Shown here piece by piece: positions 30,938 through 43,795 of a stretch of DNA of 64,000 bases. Under the pieces are notes generated by a model, which saw only the letters and a program-made list of their open reading frames with translations, made no database searches and was not told the origin of the DNA. The first letter of the stretch is position 1, and each line of letters starts with the position of its first letter. Source of the stretch: Numida meleagris (taxonomy: Eukaryota > Chordata > Aves > Galliformes > Numididae); contig NC_034415.1 of assembly GCF_002078875.1 (NCBI RefSeq), positions 21,777,225-21,841,224 of the forward strand, given 5' to 3'. The position numbers and the translations under genes were made by a program.

Positions 30938-31439
30938 CCCCAAACAAACAAAAATACCATTTCAGTCCACAGAGAAAGCTGGCTTTGGCTGGGCTATGAA
31001 GCACATCATCAGCACAGGGCTGCAGGAGGAGCAACAGCTCCCAGCGTGTGCCCCGCATGCAGCCAGCATGGGTGTGAGTGGGGCAAGAGCAGCGTGGCCC
31101 TGCCATCCCAGCACCCCTTCCTTGCAGCGTGGGTTCTCAACCACAGGTCTGCCCTGGAGTCACAAGGTTCGACGCCAGTCTTTAAAAAGCAGGTCACCTG
31201 CAAACATCCCTGGTCACCAGCAGGATGTGGCTAAGGGCAGCTCAGGGCCGGGTGGTGGGGTGGGGACACAGGAAGGGTGTGTAAGGTTTAGGTGGTTGAG
31301 ATTCAGTCTAGCTAGGGGCATGGAACCGGCACCCGCTGCAATGTGAGTTTGTGCAGAAAATGTAAAATCTGGAGGTGAAACATCCCATGTACTCGGATGG
31401 TGGTCAGTGCCATGCTGCTGTCCTCCTCGCTGGACAAAA

Positions 31440-31679
31440 AGTTATGACCTCAAGTTGCACCAGGGAAGGCTGAGGTTGTGTATTAGAAACAATTTCTTCT
31501 CAGAAAGAGTGGCAAAGCACTGGCACAGGCTGCCCAGGGAGGTGGTGGGGTCACAGTCCCTGGAGGTGTTCAGGAACTGTGGGGATATAGCACTGAGGGA
31601 CGTGGTCAGGGGGCATGGTGGGCACAGGTTGGGCTAGATGATCTTAGAGGTCTTTTCCAACCTCAATGATTCTATGATT
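31440..31679 (+). mobile_element. CR1 3'-end fragment
   Basis: About 240 bp with GGCACAGGCTGCCCAGGGAG, GTCCCTGGAGGTGTTCAGGA and the intact tail TTCCAACCTCAATGATTCTA followed by TGATTC, the CR1 terminal octamer repeat. Confidence 0.95.
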
Positions 31680-32296
31680 CCCCCCCAAGGACAGAGTAAG
31701 CACCAGAGTCCATGCTTGTCCCCAGGAGATACAGAGAACCACAAAACGTCAAAACATCCCGGGAGCTTGTGACTGGGAGGCTGGGACAGATGTCTGCAGA
31801 GTAGACAAAGCTCCCGGGGCTTTGCAATGGACAGCACAGATCCCACAGGGAACTCACAGCCACGATTTGCATCCAAGTGAAACAGAGCCAGAACTCTGGG
31901 AGGCAGGCGGCAGCCAAAGGAGTGGGGCCAGGGACACAGCCCATCTTTCTGCAGGGGCATTTGTCTGCCGCAGAGGAAGGAAGAGGGTGGCCTGGCTCCA
32001 CTCACGCAGGCAGGTGCACTGCTGAATTTATCAGGGGGAAGGAAGCAGGGAAGGAAGCGGGCCCAGAGCACTGGTGGCTCCAGCAGGCCCCATGGGAAGA
32101 GGCCGGCACAGCAGCAGGGCCTCATGCCAGGACACAGCTGCACAGGAGCAGGGCACTGTGCCTCCAAAAGACTTGACAAGTGCAGCACTAGGCCCCGTGC
32201 CTGGCCCCTGAGCACCCTGTGTGTACAGGGGGACTGCACCAAGTCCTTCAGCAGCTGAGAGACAGCACTGGAACTCAGAGGGGGCTGGAGCCTCCA

Positions 32297-32790
32297 GTCA
32301 TAGAATCACAGGATTGTTTGAGTTGAAAGGATCATTAAAGGCCACCTGGTCCAACTCCGCTGCAGCAAACAGGGACACCTACAGCTCCATCAGGAGCTCA
32401 GAGTCTGATCCAGCCTGACCTTGAATGTCCCCAGGGATGGGGCACCCACCACCTCTCTGGGCAACCTGTGCCAGTGCCTCACCACCCTTACTGTAAAATC
32501 TTCTTTATATCCAATCTAAATTTCTCATCTCTGAGTTTGAAACCATTTCCCCTTGTCCTATCACAGCAGACCCTGCTAAAGAGTCTGTGCCCTTCTTAAT
32601 TTTAGTCTCCTTTGAGATACTGAAAGGCTGCTCTCATGTCTCCCCGCAGCCTTCTCTTCCCAAGGCTGCACAGCACCAGCCCTCAGCATGTCCTCATAGG
32701 GGAAGTGTTCCGTCCTGCTGATCATTTTTGCAGCCCACATCTGGGCACACTCCAATAGATCCATGTCTCTCCTACACTGAGGAAAGCTAC
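32297..32790 (-). mobile_element. CR1 fragment, longer copy of a different subfamily
   Basis: About 490 bp reading as the complement of CR1: TCATAGAATCACAGGATTG at the tail end, then CCATCAGGAGCTCAGAG, TCTGGGCAACCTGTGCCAGT and CCCTTGTCCTATCACAGCAG. The tail differs from the copies at 31440 and 63485, pointing to another CR1 subfamily. Confidence 0.93.
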
Positions 32791-35466
32791 TGCTGGGTTT
32801 ACTCTGGCCTTGCACCCTTGCCAAGGCAGCTCACCTACGACACAGGGCTAGGGGAACCTTTGGTATAACTCAGTACAGCCCACTACATTCTCAATGCCTG
32901 CCCATACAGGAGAAGTCTGGGCATCTTGGCATTTTTTAGCACCAAACTCACTAATTTAACAAAGCTGAGCAGACAGGCTTTGTAAACTGTGTGCTGGTAG
33001 CTCAGAATGAGGAGACATCTTCCCTCTAGTGGTTGTACAGCACAATTTCACAGCCACGCTAGCAGATTCATTTTCACCAGCTCTTAGGCTCAGCACAGAT
33101 CATAAGTGCATTTTTCAACAGCAGAGTTCATGGCTTCCTGGAGAAAACACAGGGGTAACGCTTCCAGGGGCTTGCATCAAGCTGTCCTCAGCAGAAGACC
33201 TGGGAATACCTCCTGGGAGGTTGTGCAGCATTCAGCCTTCAGCTATCTTCCTCCCACTGCACACACACACACCTACCTGGCTCTTGGCTCGTCTGCTGTT
33301 TGGGGACACACAACACAACACCGGGTCACCAGCTGTGTGCCAAGTGGTTTAACCCTGACACAAAGAGGGAACATGTTACGGTGTACACTTCAAGTGACAA
33401 GAAAACACCTGAAGAAAAAAAGCCCTTGATCTCTTCATTGGAATCGATTGATTCCACCTCTTCCAGGGCCAGAAGAGGCACTCACCCCATTCTCCTGGCA
33501 AAATGGCTGCAAGCATTATGATCAGCTGTGCCTTTTCAAGTAGGGTCTTATTTAAGAACACTCCCAATACACTCAGCGCTTCCCCTTCTGTATTTTGCCA
33601 CGATTGTCTTAAATCCTCAGAGAAGAACTGAGCTTGTGACTAATCACTTGGAAAAAAAAAAAACCACTCAAATTAAAGGTAGTGACTGCTTCCAGCCTTG
33701 TACTAGAGACTTTGGTCTTTTAAGCTCACAGGCAGCTTGGGTATAGAATTGAAATCCTTGAATTTCACTCCTGTTGCCAATTACTCCTCCAGGGATGTTA
33801 TACCTATATTAAAAATGAATCCAGCACCTTTGACTTCTTCAAAGCAGGAATTGAATAATGAATCAAAATTGCTCTTATTTCAGCTAAAAGAAAATGATAA
33901 ATGGAGCATGAATGCTGCAAAATAGAAGTCAACATGCTCTTCAACAAAGGTGATGTGCTGTTCAGGTTATAACAGCCCTATCCACACCTCCCATGCTATG
34001 CAGACACTCACAGATCCAACCCAAGCAGAAATAAAAAGAGGGCAATACCAGGGAGCAGCACCATCTCCTCACAGCACAGCCCTAGGAGAAAGCTCTACCT
34101 CTTCTAGAAGCATCTTTTATTTCCCTGAATGGACAACAGCTCACATCCAACACATACAAGTCACTGCCAGATCAGACCTCAACAACGAAATCTCACTGTC
34201 TTCAGCACTCAGCTGAGCATTGCTCACACCCAAAGAATGGGCTGAGAACACATGGCGTGACAGGGCTCTACAGCCACGCTAGCAAACACATTGTGTAACT
34301 CATCTAACTCATCAAACCTGTATCAGGTCACAGTTAAGGATGGCCCCAAAAATTGTTCTTCTGACAGACAGACAAGTGGCTCAACCTTCCTGCTTCTGCT
34401 TCTTTCGCAAAGGAGGATGCACTGGCTGCCTTTGCTGGGAATGAAAGCAAAAGCTCAAAACACAAATGCTTTGGGATCCTTCTGTTGAAAGCAGGTTTAA
34501 AAACCTACCTTGCTGCAGCCCAGGAAGCCAGGCTCCTACCAACACTGCTATATTAAAGCAGCTGTGGATATTCACACCAGTGCATTTTTTCCAAGAGTTG
34601 TCATTTAGCAACTGGCTGATGGCTCTCTGTTTTTGTGCCATTTCATCTTGCTTTTATCATAGAAAGCACCTTTCCTGCTATGGGAAAGGTCCCTTTAAAT
34701 ACCATTCGTAGCACTGTCTGATTAGATGCCAGCCTGAGAAAAATCACTCCACAAAGCATGCAGTAATTCCTCTTCTCAAAAATATGCAGAAATAAAAACA
34801 TGTTTTCCTGTTCCTCAAGAAAAACATCATTAAGAAACCCAACAAGATGAAATGAATATATAAATTAAGAAGCAAAACACTCCCAGAACAAATCCAAGTC
34901 ACTTTGTTCTTTAAGTCCTGAGAAATGCACAGGCCACAGTACACATCTGTACAAGGAACCTCATGCAGAAAGTAACAATGAGAGCCTGTTTTAGACCATC
35001 AGACCTATTCTCTCTTCTTGATAGTCTGTATAAATTCCTCACAAATCAAAAGCACTGGACCATGCAATTATAATGGCAAGAGGGCATTTTAAATGCATTT
35101 ACAGAGAAGAAACATTGTTTGCTCTGTCTCTTGATGTCTACACACTTCATTATACAGCTGCCCTTTCAACATTTCAGATTTCAAAAAAAATACAGCATGC
35201 AGCATAGGTCAGAGAAGGGAGAATAGCTCATTCTGACAAAGTTATGCTGAAGTTCTGGGGGTCCAGTCCAGCAATTAGTTACCACTGCTCAAACAACCCA
35301 AGTCCTCATCTTGCATCAGTGCCAGACCCACTTGATGAGCACAGGCCCAGGATGTTTCCAGATCCCTTTTGTAGCCAATCCAAATTCACAAAACAAAAGA
35401 GATGGGAACCATCCCAGATGAGAACCCCCCTGCCTGCTGCTGGCTCCTTCACTCGCAGGTCAGGCT

Positions 35467-35661
35467 CTATGACTTGTCAGAATCCTGATTAGGTCTCAGC
35501 GCCTTTCCAAGGCCGCTTTGCTCAAGCTCTGCTATAACTGACATGTATTTAAATTCACTGGATCTGTGGTTGAAGGTTTCCACTAGTTCGTAGGTCTCAG
35601 AACGATCCGTTGCATAGAAGAGCTGCACCTGATTCGCCAAGCACTGTGCTTCGTGGACCGC
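35467..35661 (-). CDS. ATPAF1: ATPAF1 coding exon 9 (C-terminus)
   Basis: 195 nt including TAG, acceptor AACTTGCAG. Encodes 64 residues, [20 protein letters not shown] through [20 protein letters not shown] and ending QDSDKS. Confidence 0.95.
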   Translation of the reverse strand, partial: AVHEAQCLANQVQLFYATDRSETYELVETFNHRSSEFKYMSVIAELEQSGLGKALRPNQDSDKS

Positions 35662-38600
35662 CTGCAAGTTAAAATGAAGATTTGTCACCACTGAGTTTTG
35701 CTGGTTCCCACTGAAAGAGATTCTTTAGGGGCTGAAAGGCTGCAGCAGTTCTACTCATTGTCTTCACAAACCATCTCCCTCCTGTTCCTGCCCTACTTAG
35801 GCCCTGGAGCACTGTGCCTACAAAGGAGCCTCCTGCAGAACTCACACCTCAGATGTCAAAGATGCACCACACCTTTCATGGCCCTTACCCACTGTAAGGC
35901 ACCGGAGATCCAAAGCGTCACCCTTCTCTTCTTACACTTGATCTACTTTGCAAAATTTGATTGCCCACTAAGATAGAACAAGGCAAATGCATTACCACAT
36001 AGTTTCGGAAACGACAGAAGTGGGTCAATTAGAGATAGGGTGCTTTGGTTATTACCTTGTTTCACCACTATAATCCCTAGTGGCATGAGTCCTAGAACCA
36101 TACTACTACAGATCAGGGAATAACAGTACACCCACACATAGAGGAAAGAGCAGAGGCACCCAGGAACTCAACGCAAAGCTCTGGATGTCTCTTGCTCTGA
36201 CCAGTGCTACTAAGCTTCACAACACTGCTTTAACTTGTTGGCAGGTAGCAACCACTTCCATTTAAATTTGCTTCCATTAACAAGACCTGAAACATTTCTG
36301 AATTTTTCTAATGTTTCACAAAAATAAGCTATAATAACCAGAGTATGAAAAAATAATGTATGAACTGCAAACACCAGACAGCCAAAGATTACTGATTTCC
36401 TTCTACCTTCCCCTAGACCACTAAACAGATTAGGTTAAAAAAATCTAGTACTATTGGGAAAGGGTCTTTTTTATTTTCAGTTCATAGAAACATATTTCGT
36501 TTGAGTTGGAAGGGACTTTTAAAAGCCATCTGGTCCAACTCCCCTGCAATGAACAGGAACACCTAGAGCTCCATCAGGTGTTCAGAGCCCTGTCCAGTCT
36601 GACCTTGGGTGTCTCCACGGATGGAGCACCCACTACATTTCTGGGCAACTATAGGAGAAGCTGCAGTATAAAGTGAAGGATGTCAGTGAGCATTTTTCTC
36701 TTACCAAGAACTTGGAGTCCATTTCTGCAGTCATTAGTACTATTCCCTTCTCCTCCTGCAGCTCAGGATAATGGTACAAGACCAGCTGGCTAGGAGCAGC
36801 TTCACCTTGGGTCTGAAGGGAGCAAAGTTGGTATCCCATAAAGAACTCCAGCTTTAGTGCAGATTTTGAAGCTTGATTATAAAACTTGTGTATATTTAGC
36901 TGCTATGGAGACTGTCATTTATCAGGGCCTAAGGGTCAGTTCTAATTAACAGCTCGTTATTCCCGGTAATTACAGAAAACAAGCAATTTGAAGAGTTCGA
37001 GTTTTTCTTAACTGAAGTCCACTTCACATTTAACATAATCTGCAATTTCTAGGAAGACAATGCATTTCATAGCATCTACTGGTATTCTAAACAGTTCATG
37101 CAGACAGCTCTAAAACTCTTGGCTCTTGTTTCTGTTCCGAGACTGCTCAATTTCTACCTCATTCTCCCTTAGAATGAAAGAGACACTTAAGAGACCATAA
37201 ATTTACGGAATACCCATAATTAAGGGCAGTTTTTCACTGGTAACTGTTTTCAAGTTAAGCTAGATGACCTGTTCATCAAATTAGTTAGTAAATATTTTAT
37301 CTTGTAATATATTGATATGTATTTCTGGACTCCAAGTCATCTTTAGACTTGTTACAATAACTACTCACCTGAATGTTTATTAGAGAAGTAAAGTGCAGTT
37401 CTGCTCCTGACCACTGCCCCACGAAGAACTCATAGCCTTCTTTTCTTGGCAAAGCATATAGAAACTGCAGAGAAGGGATAACAGATAAGACTCCTTTTCA
37501 AAGAACAAAATAAACAGGAATACCCAATGTCATACTAGCCTCCACCATAAACTCTTTAGAGAGAACCACAGCAGAAGAAAAGGGTTTCTGCTCTATTATC
37601 TCAGTAGTAAATCACTAACACTAAGAAATATCGTTACCAGTGTTATATGAGACAAAGGAAAGGACTGTAGAGAACATTCAGACTGACCTGCTAGCTCGCT
37701 TCTAAAAAGTTAACAGCAGAAATGGTCAAAAATAAGATGAGGAACATTCAGAGTTCCCAGTCCTGTATAGCTACCTTATTAACTGTTGCAGAGCAAGAGG
37801 CAAGCACTTTCTCTCTCAGACTTACAGTCTGTTTGGCTCCACGGGGTAGGGACTTGCTCGTGTACCATTTTCCCCACACCAAGAGGAAGGACAGTAGAGG
37901 AGCAGGAAACAAGCAGGATACTTGACTAACTGCCATTGGACTGTACAGAAATGCACTCGGAACTATAACTAACTTCCCAAGCTCCACGTAGCTCAGGAAG
38001 CCAGATATATTTGATGCTGGCAAACAGAATACACAGGACCAAGCCATCAATCTGATAAAGTTTCTCATTCAGACCTACAATGCTGCGAAGCCTAGCTACC
38101 CTTTGATTCTATCAAGCAGTGAAGGATTTAATTTCTATCTTAGCAGAGTGCAATCTGCATGAAGTCCATGCTTCGCTGCACAAATTACTGTAAAAACACA
38201 GTACTTTCAGCAGAAAACAATACTCATTCAGCAGCACATGGTACAAAACCGAAGAAATATTATCTCGTGGGCCGTTCCTATCCTCTGCAGTTCAACTTCT
38301 TCAAAGCAACAGGAATTCCCTAAGTGAGGCTTACAAGACACCTACCAGCCTCCATGAAAAACAGTGAACTCTAATCTCAGGAATCCTCAGTATTTTATGC
38401 ACTGTTGTGCTGTCATACACATAAGGTACAACCCACGGAATATTTACTCTGTGTATGTAACAAAGGATTCAGATACACCCAACTCCCCACTTCCTTCCCT
38501 CGTCACAACCCATGAGTTACAATGCTCCATAACGGAACTTACCCAGAACATCAACATATTTATTGTAGTTCTCCCTTAAAGATATTTCTACTTTTATTTA

Positions 38601-41600
38601 CTGCCAGTAAGCAAATGTAAGATGAAACGGGAACAATTCACATCAACTGTGAGAGAACTCATGTTCTCTATGTATGTACAGTGTAATGCAATGGTGACAC
38701 GTAGCTACAACTAACAGTTCTTCCAGGTTAAAACATGGGCACCTTCAGTATTAAGGGAAGATAGAAGAACACCAATAAAGCTGGCCTACACAAAACTGCA
38801 TGGAACAGATTTAACCACGAGACATCCATTAGTGGAAACCAGAGGCATGCAGCTACATTTCTACAATAAGAGTGGTGAGGCACTGGCACAGGTTGCCGAG
38901 AGGTGGTGGATGCCCCATCCCTGGAGACACTCAAGGTCAGGCTGCACAGGGCTCTGAGCACCTGATGGAGCCGTAGGTGTCCCTGTTCACTGCAGGAGAG
39001 TTGCATCTGAAGGCCTTTAAAGGCCCCTTTCAACTCAAACAACTCCATGATTCTATGAAATCATTCCTTGAGAGATTCTGTGCTTACATTCCTGAACTCT
39101 ACACCTCTTCAATCTAGACACCTGACACTTGGATCAACTGTTCAGTATAACTGTATAGCCACTGCTTTCATCTGAGTAGTATGACAAATACTTGCACACC
39201 TGCATTTTACTTATCCAGCCAATAAGATGCATATGAACAAAGGAGGGTCAAAAGTTTATGAATAAGGCTTTAGACAGGAGAAATGCATTACAGCTATACA
39301 TCACCACACTGTGTGGGAATCTCTGCCAGACGTACCGATGGACACTTCTGGGCTCTCTTCCATATTAAGTCAAACTTCTCTGCCTTTTGGGAAAAGAGAA
39401 AGAAATCATTTTTTCATAATACAGCTGTGGAAGCAGTCACTACTCAGCATCATTTCATTAACCTTTACAGAGCGCAACTTCCACCTCCAGAAAGTCTCAC
39501 TGTGGAAACAGTTAACAGTGAATGCACAGAAAATTACATGAGTGCTTTGTTACCTAAATGTCACTGGTACCCTACTTGAACAACATTGTCTCCAAGAGGC
39601 AGCAGGAAGCCCCTTGGATCCACAGCTCTACTCATTGGAGGCAGGGGGCCATGCTTTATGCTCACATTGTGTCCTTTTTAGCGAATGTGTGGCACCAACA
39701 GTCGAGTGAGATGATGTATCCTGGGCCCCAAATGATGGATTTCACATTACCATTCTCAAGTACTAAAATACAGAGTAGATATTTATTCAAATAAAGTATT
39801 TATTGCTTCGGTTTGTATTAAAACCACAAACATACTTGGTTTGATGAAACCCAGTCGTCTCACTCACACGTCTTCTGTGCTCCCCCAAATCTTTTGCCAG
39901 CTCTTTTCCTACCAGCACCTTGTGTTAATACCTACTCTAAGGTGTTCAGGAAAGAAAACATATGCTACTCATCAACACAAAATTCCTCCATCTGTGCTCT
40001 TGAGGACTTGAGAATTACACGACACCTTTCTTCCAGCCAACAAAAAAGTTTCTGGCAGAAGACACAGCTTTTTTCCCCTCCATAACACCACAAACTAAAT
40101 CCCAACGTGCCTAGAATATGGTTTGCATTATAGCTTTAAAAAGCTCCCAGAGCTTCTCTAAAGCAGCACAACAAGGAACAGCGCCAGCTCCACTCATGAA
40201 GGACTACACCTTCTTAATCAAGTCCATCCCCAAATTGAAACCAACCAGCAAACCAACAAAAAAACCAACCACCTTTCAGGTTAATTAACAGCTGGTAAAG
40301 TAATCAGGAATAAGAAATATGATCTTATCACAGGAAGCACCACGCATTCGCAATGAACAACAGCATTGCCAGTAATTTTAAAAGTATGGAACTGTCATAA
40401 TTAAGTACAAGTTTATTAGACAAGCACTTTGACACTGCCTTATTAGAAGTACAAGTTAGCTGTCTGTGCTGCAGGGAAGAAAGCAAAGAAAAGAGAAATC
40501 CTGAGAAAAAAAATTATGTGAAGATATAAATGCTTCCTAAAAAGATACTAGAGCTTTTCAAAGACTGTTGACTACCGTAAATAAAGAAGTTTGGAAATTC
40601 AGTCCAGGTGCACAGAAAGAAGCATGAGCTTTGACAACAACCAACAGGAGGGGAAAATAATAAGATAAACGTTTTCAGAAACAAAGGCCTTTATTCAGTG
40701 CAAAGCAACCACTCTTCCCGGCAAGAAAGCTTTTTTCGAAACCTCATTTTCTCTCACAGAGTCACTACTTACAGGAATAACTGCATACACCGTATCTTTT
40801 GCAGAAAAGTACTGGTTCCAAATCTATAGAAAACAAAGGAAATCATCTATAATTAAAAAACAAGCATCTAGCAGGAACATTAAATGCTTTATAAAGAACT
40901 GCATTTGTCAACTAATCTTTGTCAGCACTCTGAGGGGCCATTTTTCAGCCAAGTCTGACCAACAACATCAGAAACATGGAACAGAAATATAACCAGATAA
41001 AAGGGAACAAAGTGCAAAATAAAAAGACACCAGGGAGAATAATTCCATTCATGCTGTTCTTAAAACAAAAGCACCCTCCCCCTTCTAACCCTAACCATCT
41101 TTAGTTTGCATACAAGTCTCCTGAATGACAGATAACACAAGCAAAGATAGAAGATGGCAAAAGCTTTGTTTATATTCGTGCAAAACAGATGTAGCATAAT
41201 CCATATGAGCTACTGCCAGGACTTCCCTCTCACAGGAGCTTGCTGATTCCAATTAAACAGCTCCACATCAAATAGCTGCAATGAGTTGCAGCAGTGATAC
41301 TTTTTGAGTGTTTAAATAGATGGCAGGTGGCCTTACCTACATATGTAGGGAAAAGTGTCATTTACTACTGATATGCATGTGAGCATGGCTTTTATAAATC
41401 TATATCCATAGCCATGTTTCATTTTTCAGTCTTATTTTTAAGTAATATTTGCATTCTCTTAATATATGTTATTATTAAGCACAGATGTGGAGCAAACTTC
41501 ATGCCATTTAAATCCATTACCTGCTTTATTTCCTCTGCTGATTTCTCTTTCACCATCTCAACGTTAAGAATTGAATCAAGTGTCTACGAGAGAAAGCATA

Positions 41601-43795
41601 CGGCATCTGGCATGATGACAGCTCTCTGATTCAAGTGAGAATTCAGAATGAATGGATGCAATTACAGAGAACAAAACCAAGCAAGAGCAACCTAATTCAA
41701 TTTACAGTCTTACTTCTCTGAATTGCCATAGAAACTAGTAAATTTAAGCAACAACATGCTGAAAAGTGGATTCATGCACTGAAGCAGAACAAGAGATTCT
41801 GTCAGGACAGAGAATACACTTCACTCCAGTTCTGCAGATCTCCACAGCAGTGGAAAAATGAGCTGCAGCCCTTCCCCTTCACTCGTCTCAGACACATGCT
41901 CTGCTGGCAGCTTTACAAAGAAAATTTGCCAAAATACAAGAAAGTTAAACAGAATAAAACCATACTCCTGTCCCTCTTCTGGCTGAACTTTGGAAATGTA
42001 TTTAAACTCTGTAGAGGTAGCTTAACCCTTCTGATTCACTACTGGGAGCTCTGAGATTCCTTGGCTAGCAGGAACGTGCAGGATGTCAGAGAGGACGGGA
42101 TAATAAAAAACAGAGTGCCAAGAGTATTAAGACTTGAACACAGTCCCAATAGTAAATGAATCCCATTAGTAAACGAATATCTGCTAATGAAGTCCAGCAT
42201 ATGGAAGATTGTTGTACCTCATATGCTCTTGGCTGAAGCACCGGTGGTCACAATACACCAAATTAATGTCCACCCTTCATTTGCTAGCACATCCTCTAGC
42301 ACTTGGGTTCGTTTCCCTTACCTTATCCCGCGTGAATCCTCCCTTTGACATCTTTGTGCCTACGCCTTCTGCCTAGAAGAAAACATCATTCTTTAATTTT
42401 CTTACAGCTGACGCTGTAGTACCATTTATTTACCCTCTCTGCCAGGTCTATCATGCTGACATTTCTGAGCTCAACTTCAAGATACTTACAGACTGCTGCA
42501 GTGCAATTTATTACAATAAATTACTGACTTGGAGTAGTAATCAGAAGAATAACGATGTGAATTATAAATTAAGTGGTCAGGAAGGATTTGTTAAGGCAAA
42601 GTGCTACTCATTTTGGATCCAATATTACTGAACTGTTGCTCTTTTCATTCACTACAGAATCGTTAAGGTTGGAAACGACTTCTAAGATCATCCAGTCCAA
42701 CCCCAACCCACCATGCCCACTGACCATGTCCCTCAGTTCCACATCTGGAACATCTCCAGAGATGGTGACCCCACCATCTCCCTGGGGAGCCTGTGCCAGT
42801 GCACCATTGCTCTTTAGAAATTGTTCCTAACATCCAACCTGAACCTCCTCTTCTGCAATTCCCCTGAGCCTCCTCTTCACCAGAATGAACAATCCCACTC
42901 CCTCAGCTGCTCCCCATAACACTAGTACTCCAGATCCTTGACAGCTCTGTAACCTTTCTGTGCAAGTTGATGTCACTCCATCTAGCCAAACTAATCTGGG
43001 ACTACTTAAACATCTAAAAAAGCCCTTAAGGTCAGAATCTTCAGCCTAAAAAACCAGCAGAATAATGCTGGAATGATGCTTTTAGCTATTAGAGAGCAAG
43101 ATCTGGGGCTCCTTTCCAGCAGGAACACTGTGTTTGCAGCTTTGCATTGATCCTACATAAACAAGGGTATAGCATCGCAGAATCAGTAAGGTTGGAAAAG
43201 ACCTCTAAGATCATTTGGTCCAACCATCCACCTACCACCAGTATTTCCCCACTAAGCCATGTTCCTTAGCACTACATCTACACGTTCTTGAACACCTCCA
43301 GGCTCCGTGACTCCACCTCCCCGGCTGTACTGGTCGATCTTAGAGGTCTTTTCCAACCTTAATGATTCTGTGATCCTACAAATTACACGGAAAACTGGCC
43401 TTGCCTTTTCTTCCATGCGTCTGACAAATTCTGATTGCTTGGAATACCCCACGGGCTGCTTTTTCACTTCACTTCTTTTTTCCATCCGGGATTCAAACAC
43501 ATCCGGACTGGACCTGAATCAGAAAAGAGACCATTAACAGCGCCAAGGGACTAACCCCGCTCGGCCACCCCCAGCCCTCCCCCCTCCTCCACCTGCGCAG
43601 CTCTTGGATCTTATGGCGGTATTTCCCATAGAAGGGGTTCTCCTCCAGCACCTCCTCCCCCGGCCCCGTCACCCCTCGACACGGCGGGGCCGTCGTCCCC
43701 CGGCACGGCGGGGCCAGCAGCCCGAGCGGGCGCAGCGCGGCGCGGCTCCGCAGCGCGGCCCCCAGGCCCCAGCCCTGCCCCAGCGGCCCGGCCAT
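35467..43795 (-). CDS. ATPAF1: ATPAF1 (ATP synthase F1 assembly factor 1, Atp11 family), complete
   Basis: Mitochondrial matrix chaperone that binds the F1 beta subunit and prevents its aggregation during F1-ATPase assembly (family knowledge). Nine exons (35467-35661, 36705-36812, 37369-37464, 39336-39383, 40773-40823, 41521-41583, 42322-42372, 43405-43513, 43593-43795) join in phase to 924 nt, i.e. 307 aa plus stop; human is about 328 aa. The N-terminus ([20 protein letters not shown]) is Arg-rich with no acidic residue for about 45 residues, a typical mitochondrial presequence. The conserved Atp11 core includes [63 protein letters not shown] and [17 protein letters not shown]. The exon 8/9 intron has a GC donor. 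The start is the only ATG before the conserved core and lies in the CpG island. Confidence 0.95.
36483..36651 (-). mobile_element. CR1 3'-end fragment in ATPAF1 intron 8
   Basis: GTTTGAGTTGGAAGGGACTT, CATCTGGTCCAACTCCCCTG and CTCCATCAGGTGTTCAGAGC, same subfamily type as 32297-32790. Ends about 54 bp from exon 8. Confidence 0.92.
36705..36812 (-). CDS. ATPAF1: ATPAF1 coding exon 8
   Basis: 108 nt, phase 0, acceptor CCCTTCAG, donor TTCTTG|GTAAGA. Encodes [20 protein letters not shown] and [16 protein letters not shown], the best conserved stretch. A CR1 fragment ends about 54 bp into the following intron. Confidence 0.95.
37369..37464 (-). CDS. ATPAF1: ATPAF1 coding exon 7
   Basis: 96 nt, phase 0, acceptor TTCTCTGCAG, donor ATTCAG|GTGAGT. 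Encodes [20 protein letters not shown] and [12 protein letters not shown]. Confidence 0.95.
38858..39056 (+). mobile_element. CR1 3'-end fragment in ATPAF1 intron 6
   Basis: GTGAGGCACTGGCACAGGTT, CACCTGATGGAGCCGTAGGT and the tail CAACTCCATGATTCTATGAA. Antisense to the gene. Confidence 0.93.
39336..39383 (-). CDS. ATPAF1: ATPAF1 coding exon 6
   Basis: 48 nt, phase 0, acceptor CCAAAAG, donor CCATCG|GTACGT. Encodes [16 protein letters not shown], the family segment [13 protein letters not shown]. Confidence 0.92.
40773..40823 (-). CDS. ATPAF1: ATPAF1 coding exon 5
   Basis: 51 nt, phase 0, donor ATTCCT|GTAAGT. Encodes [17 protein letters not shown]. Confidence 0.93.
41521..41583 (-). CDS. ATPAF1: ATPAF1 coding exon 4
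   Basis: 63 nt, phase 0, acceptor CTCTCGTAG, donor AAGCAG|GTAATG. Encodes [20 protein letters not shown] plus Q. Confidence 0.93.
42322..42372 (-). CDS. ATPAF1: ATPAF1 coding exon 3
   Basis: 51 nt, phase 0 at both ends, acceptor TTCTTCTAG, donor GATAAG|GTAAGG. Encodes [17 protein letters not shown], matching the GFTKDK region of the family. Confidence 0.92.
42654..42975 (-). mobile_element. CR1 fragment in ATPAF1 intron 2
   Basis: CAGAATCGTTAAGGTTGGAA at the tail, then CACCATGCCCACTGACCATG, GGAGCCTGTGCCAGTGCACC and CTCCTCTTCACCAGAATGAA. About 320 bp. Confidence 0.93.
43174..43377. mobile_element. Two CR1 tails in inverted orientation (fold-back)
   Basis: A minus-oriented CR1 end (43178 onward, CAGAATCAGTAAGGTTGGAA) is followed by a plus-oriented CR1 tail at 43336-43372 (TCTTTTCCAACCTTAATGAT). 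The 38-bp arms match at about 35 positions and are separated by about 120 bp, so the transcript can fold into a hairpin. Confidence 0.88.
43405..43513 (-). CDS. ATPAF1: ATPAF1 coding exon 2 (GC splice donor)
   Basis: 109 nt, acceptor TGATTCAG, encoding (R)[19 protein letters not shown] and [17 protein letters not shown]. The donor is AAG|GCAAGG: GC instead of GT. The phase-0 junction to the next exon ([10 protein letters not shown]) requires this site; the next GT downstream would add unrelated residues and shift phase. Confidence 0.92.

Larger units (their letters stand above)
26101..35466. other. Intergenic DNA between MOB3C 5' end and ATPAF1 3' end
   Basis: No coding exon recognised in about 9.4 kb. 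Holds three CR1 fragments (29134-29228, 31440-31679, 32297-32790), A-rich and purine-rich tracts (30556-30600, 30871-30937) and probably the unlocated MOB3C promoter. A CRE-like TGATGTCA lies near 30712. The ATPAF1 3'UTR must occupy its right end; an AATAAA on the minus strand at 34116-34121 is one candidate terminus. Confidence 0.6.
35662..43404 (-). other. ATPAF1 introns
   Basis: Eight introns; CR1 fragments at 36483-36651, 38858-39056, 42654-42975 and 43174-43377 were recognised. No RNA gene or additional exon was seen. Confidence 0.7.

Noticed and set aside
30438..31346. Overlapping open frames on both strands around 30.4-31.3 kb
   Set aside because: They translate A-rich and purine tracts into poly-Lys or poly-Phe and have no splice or domain support.
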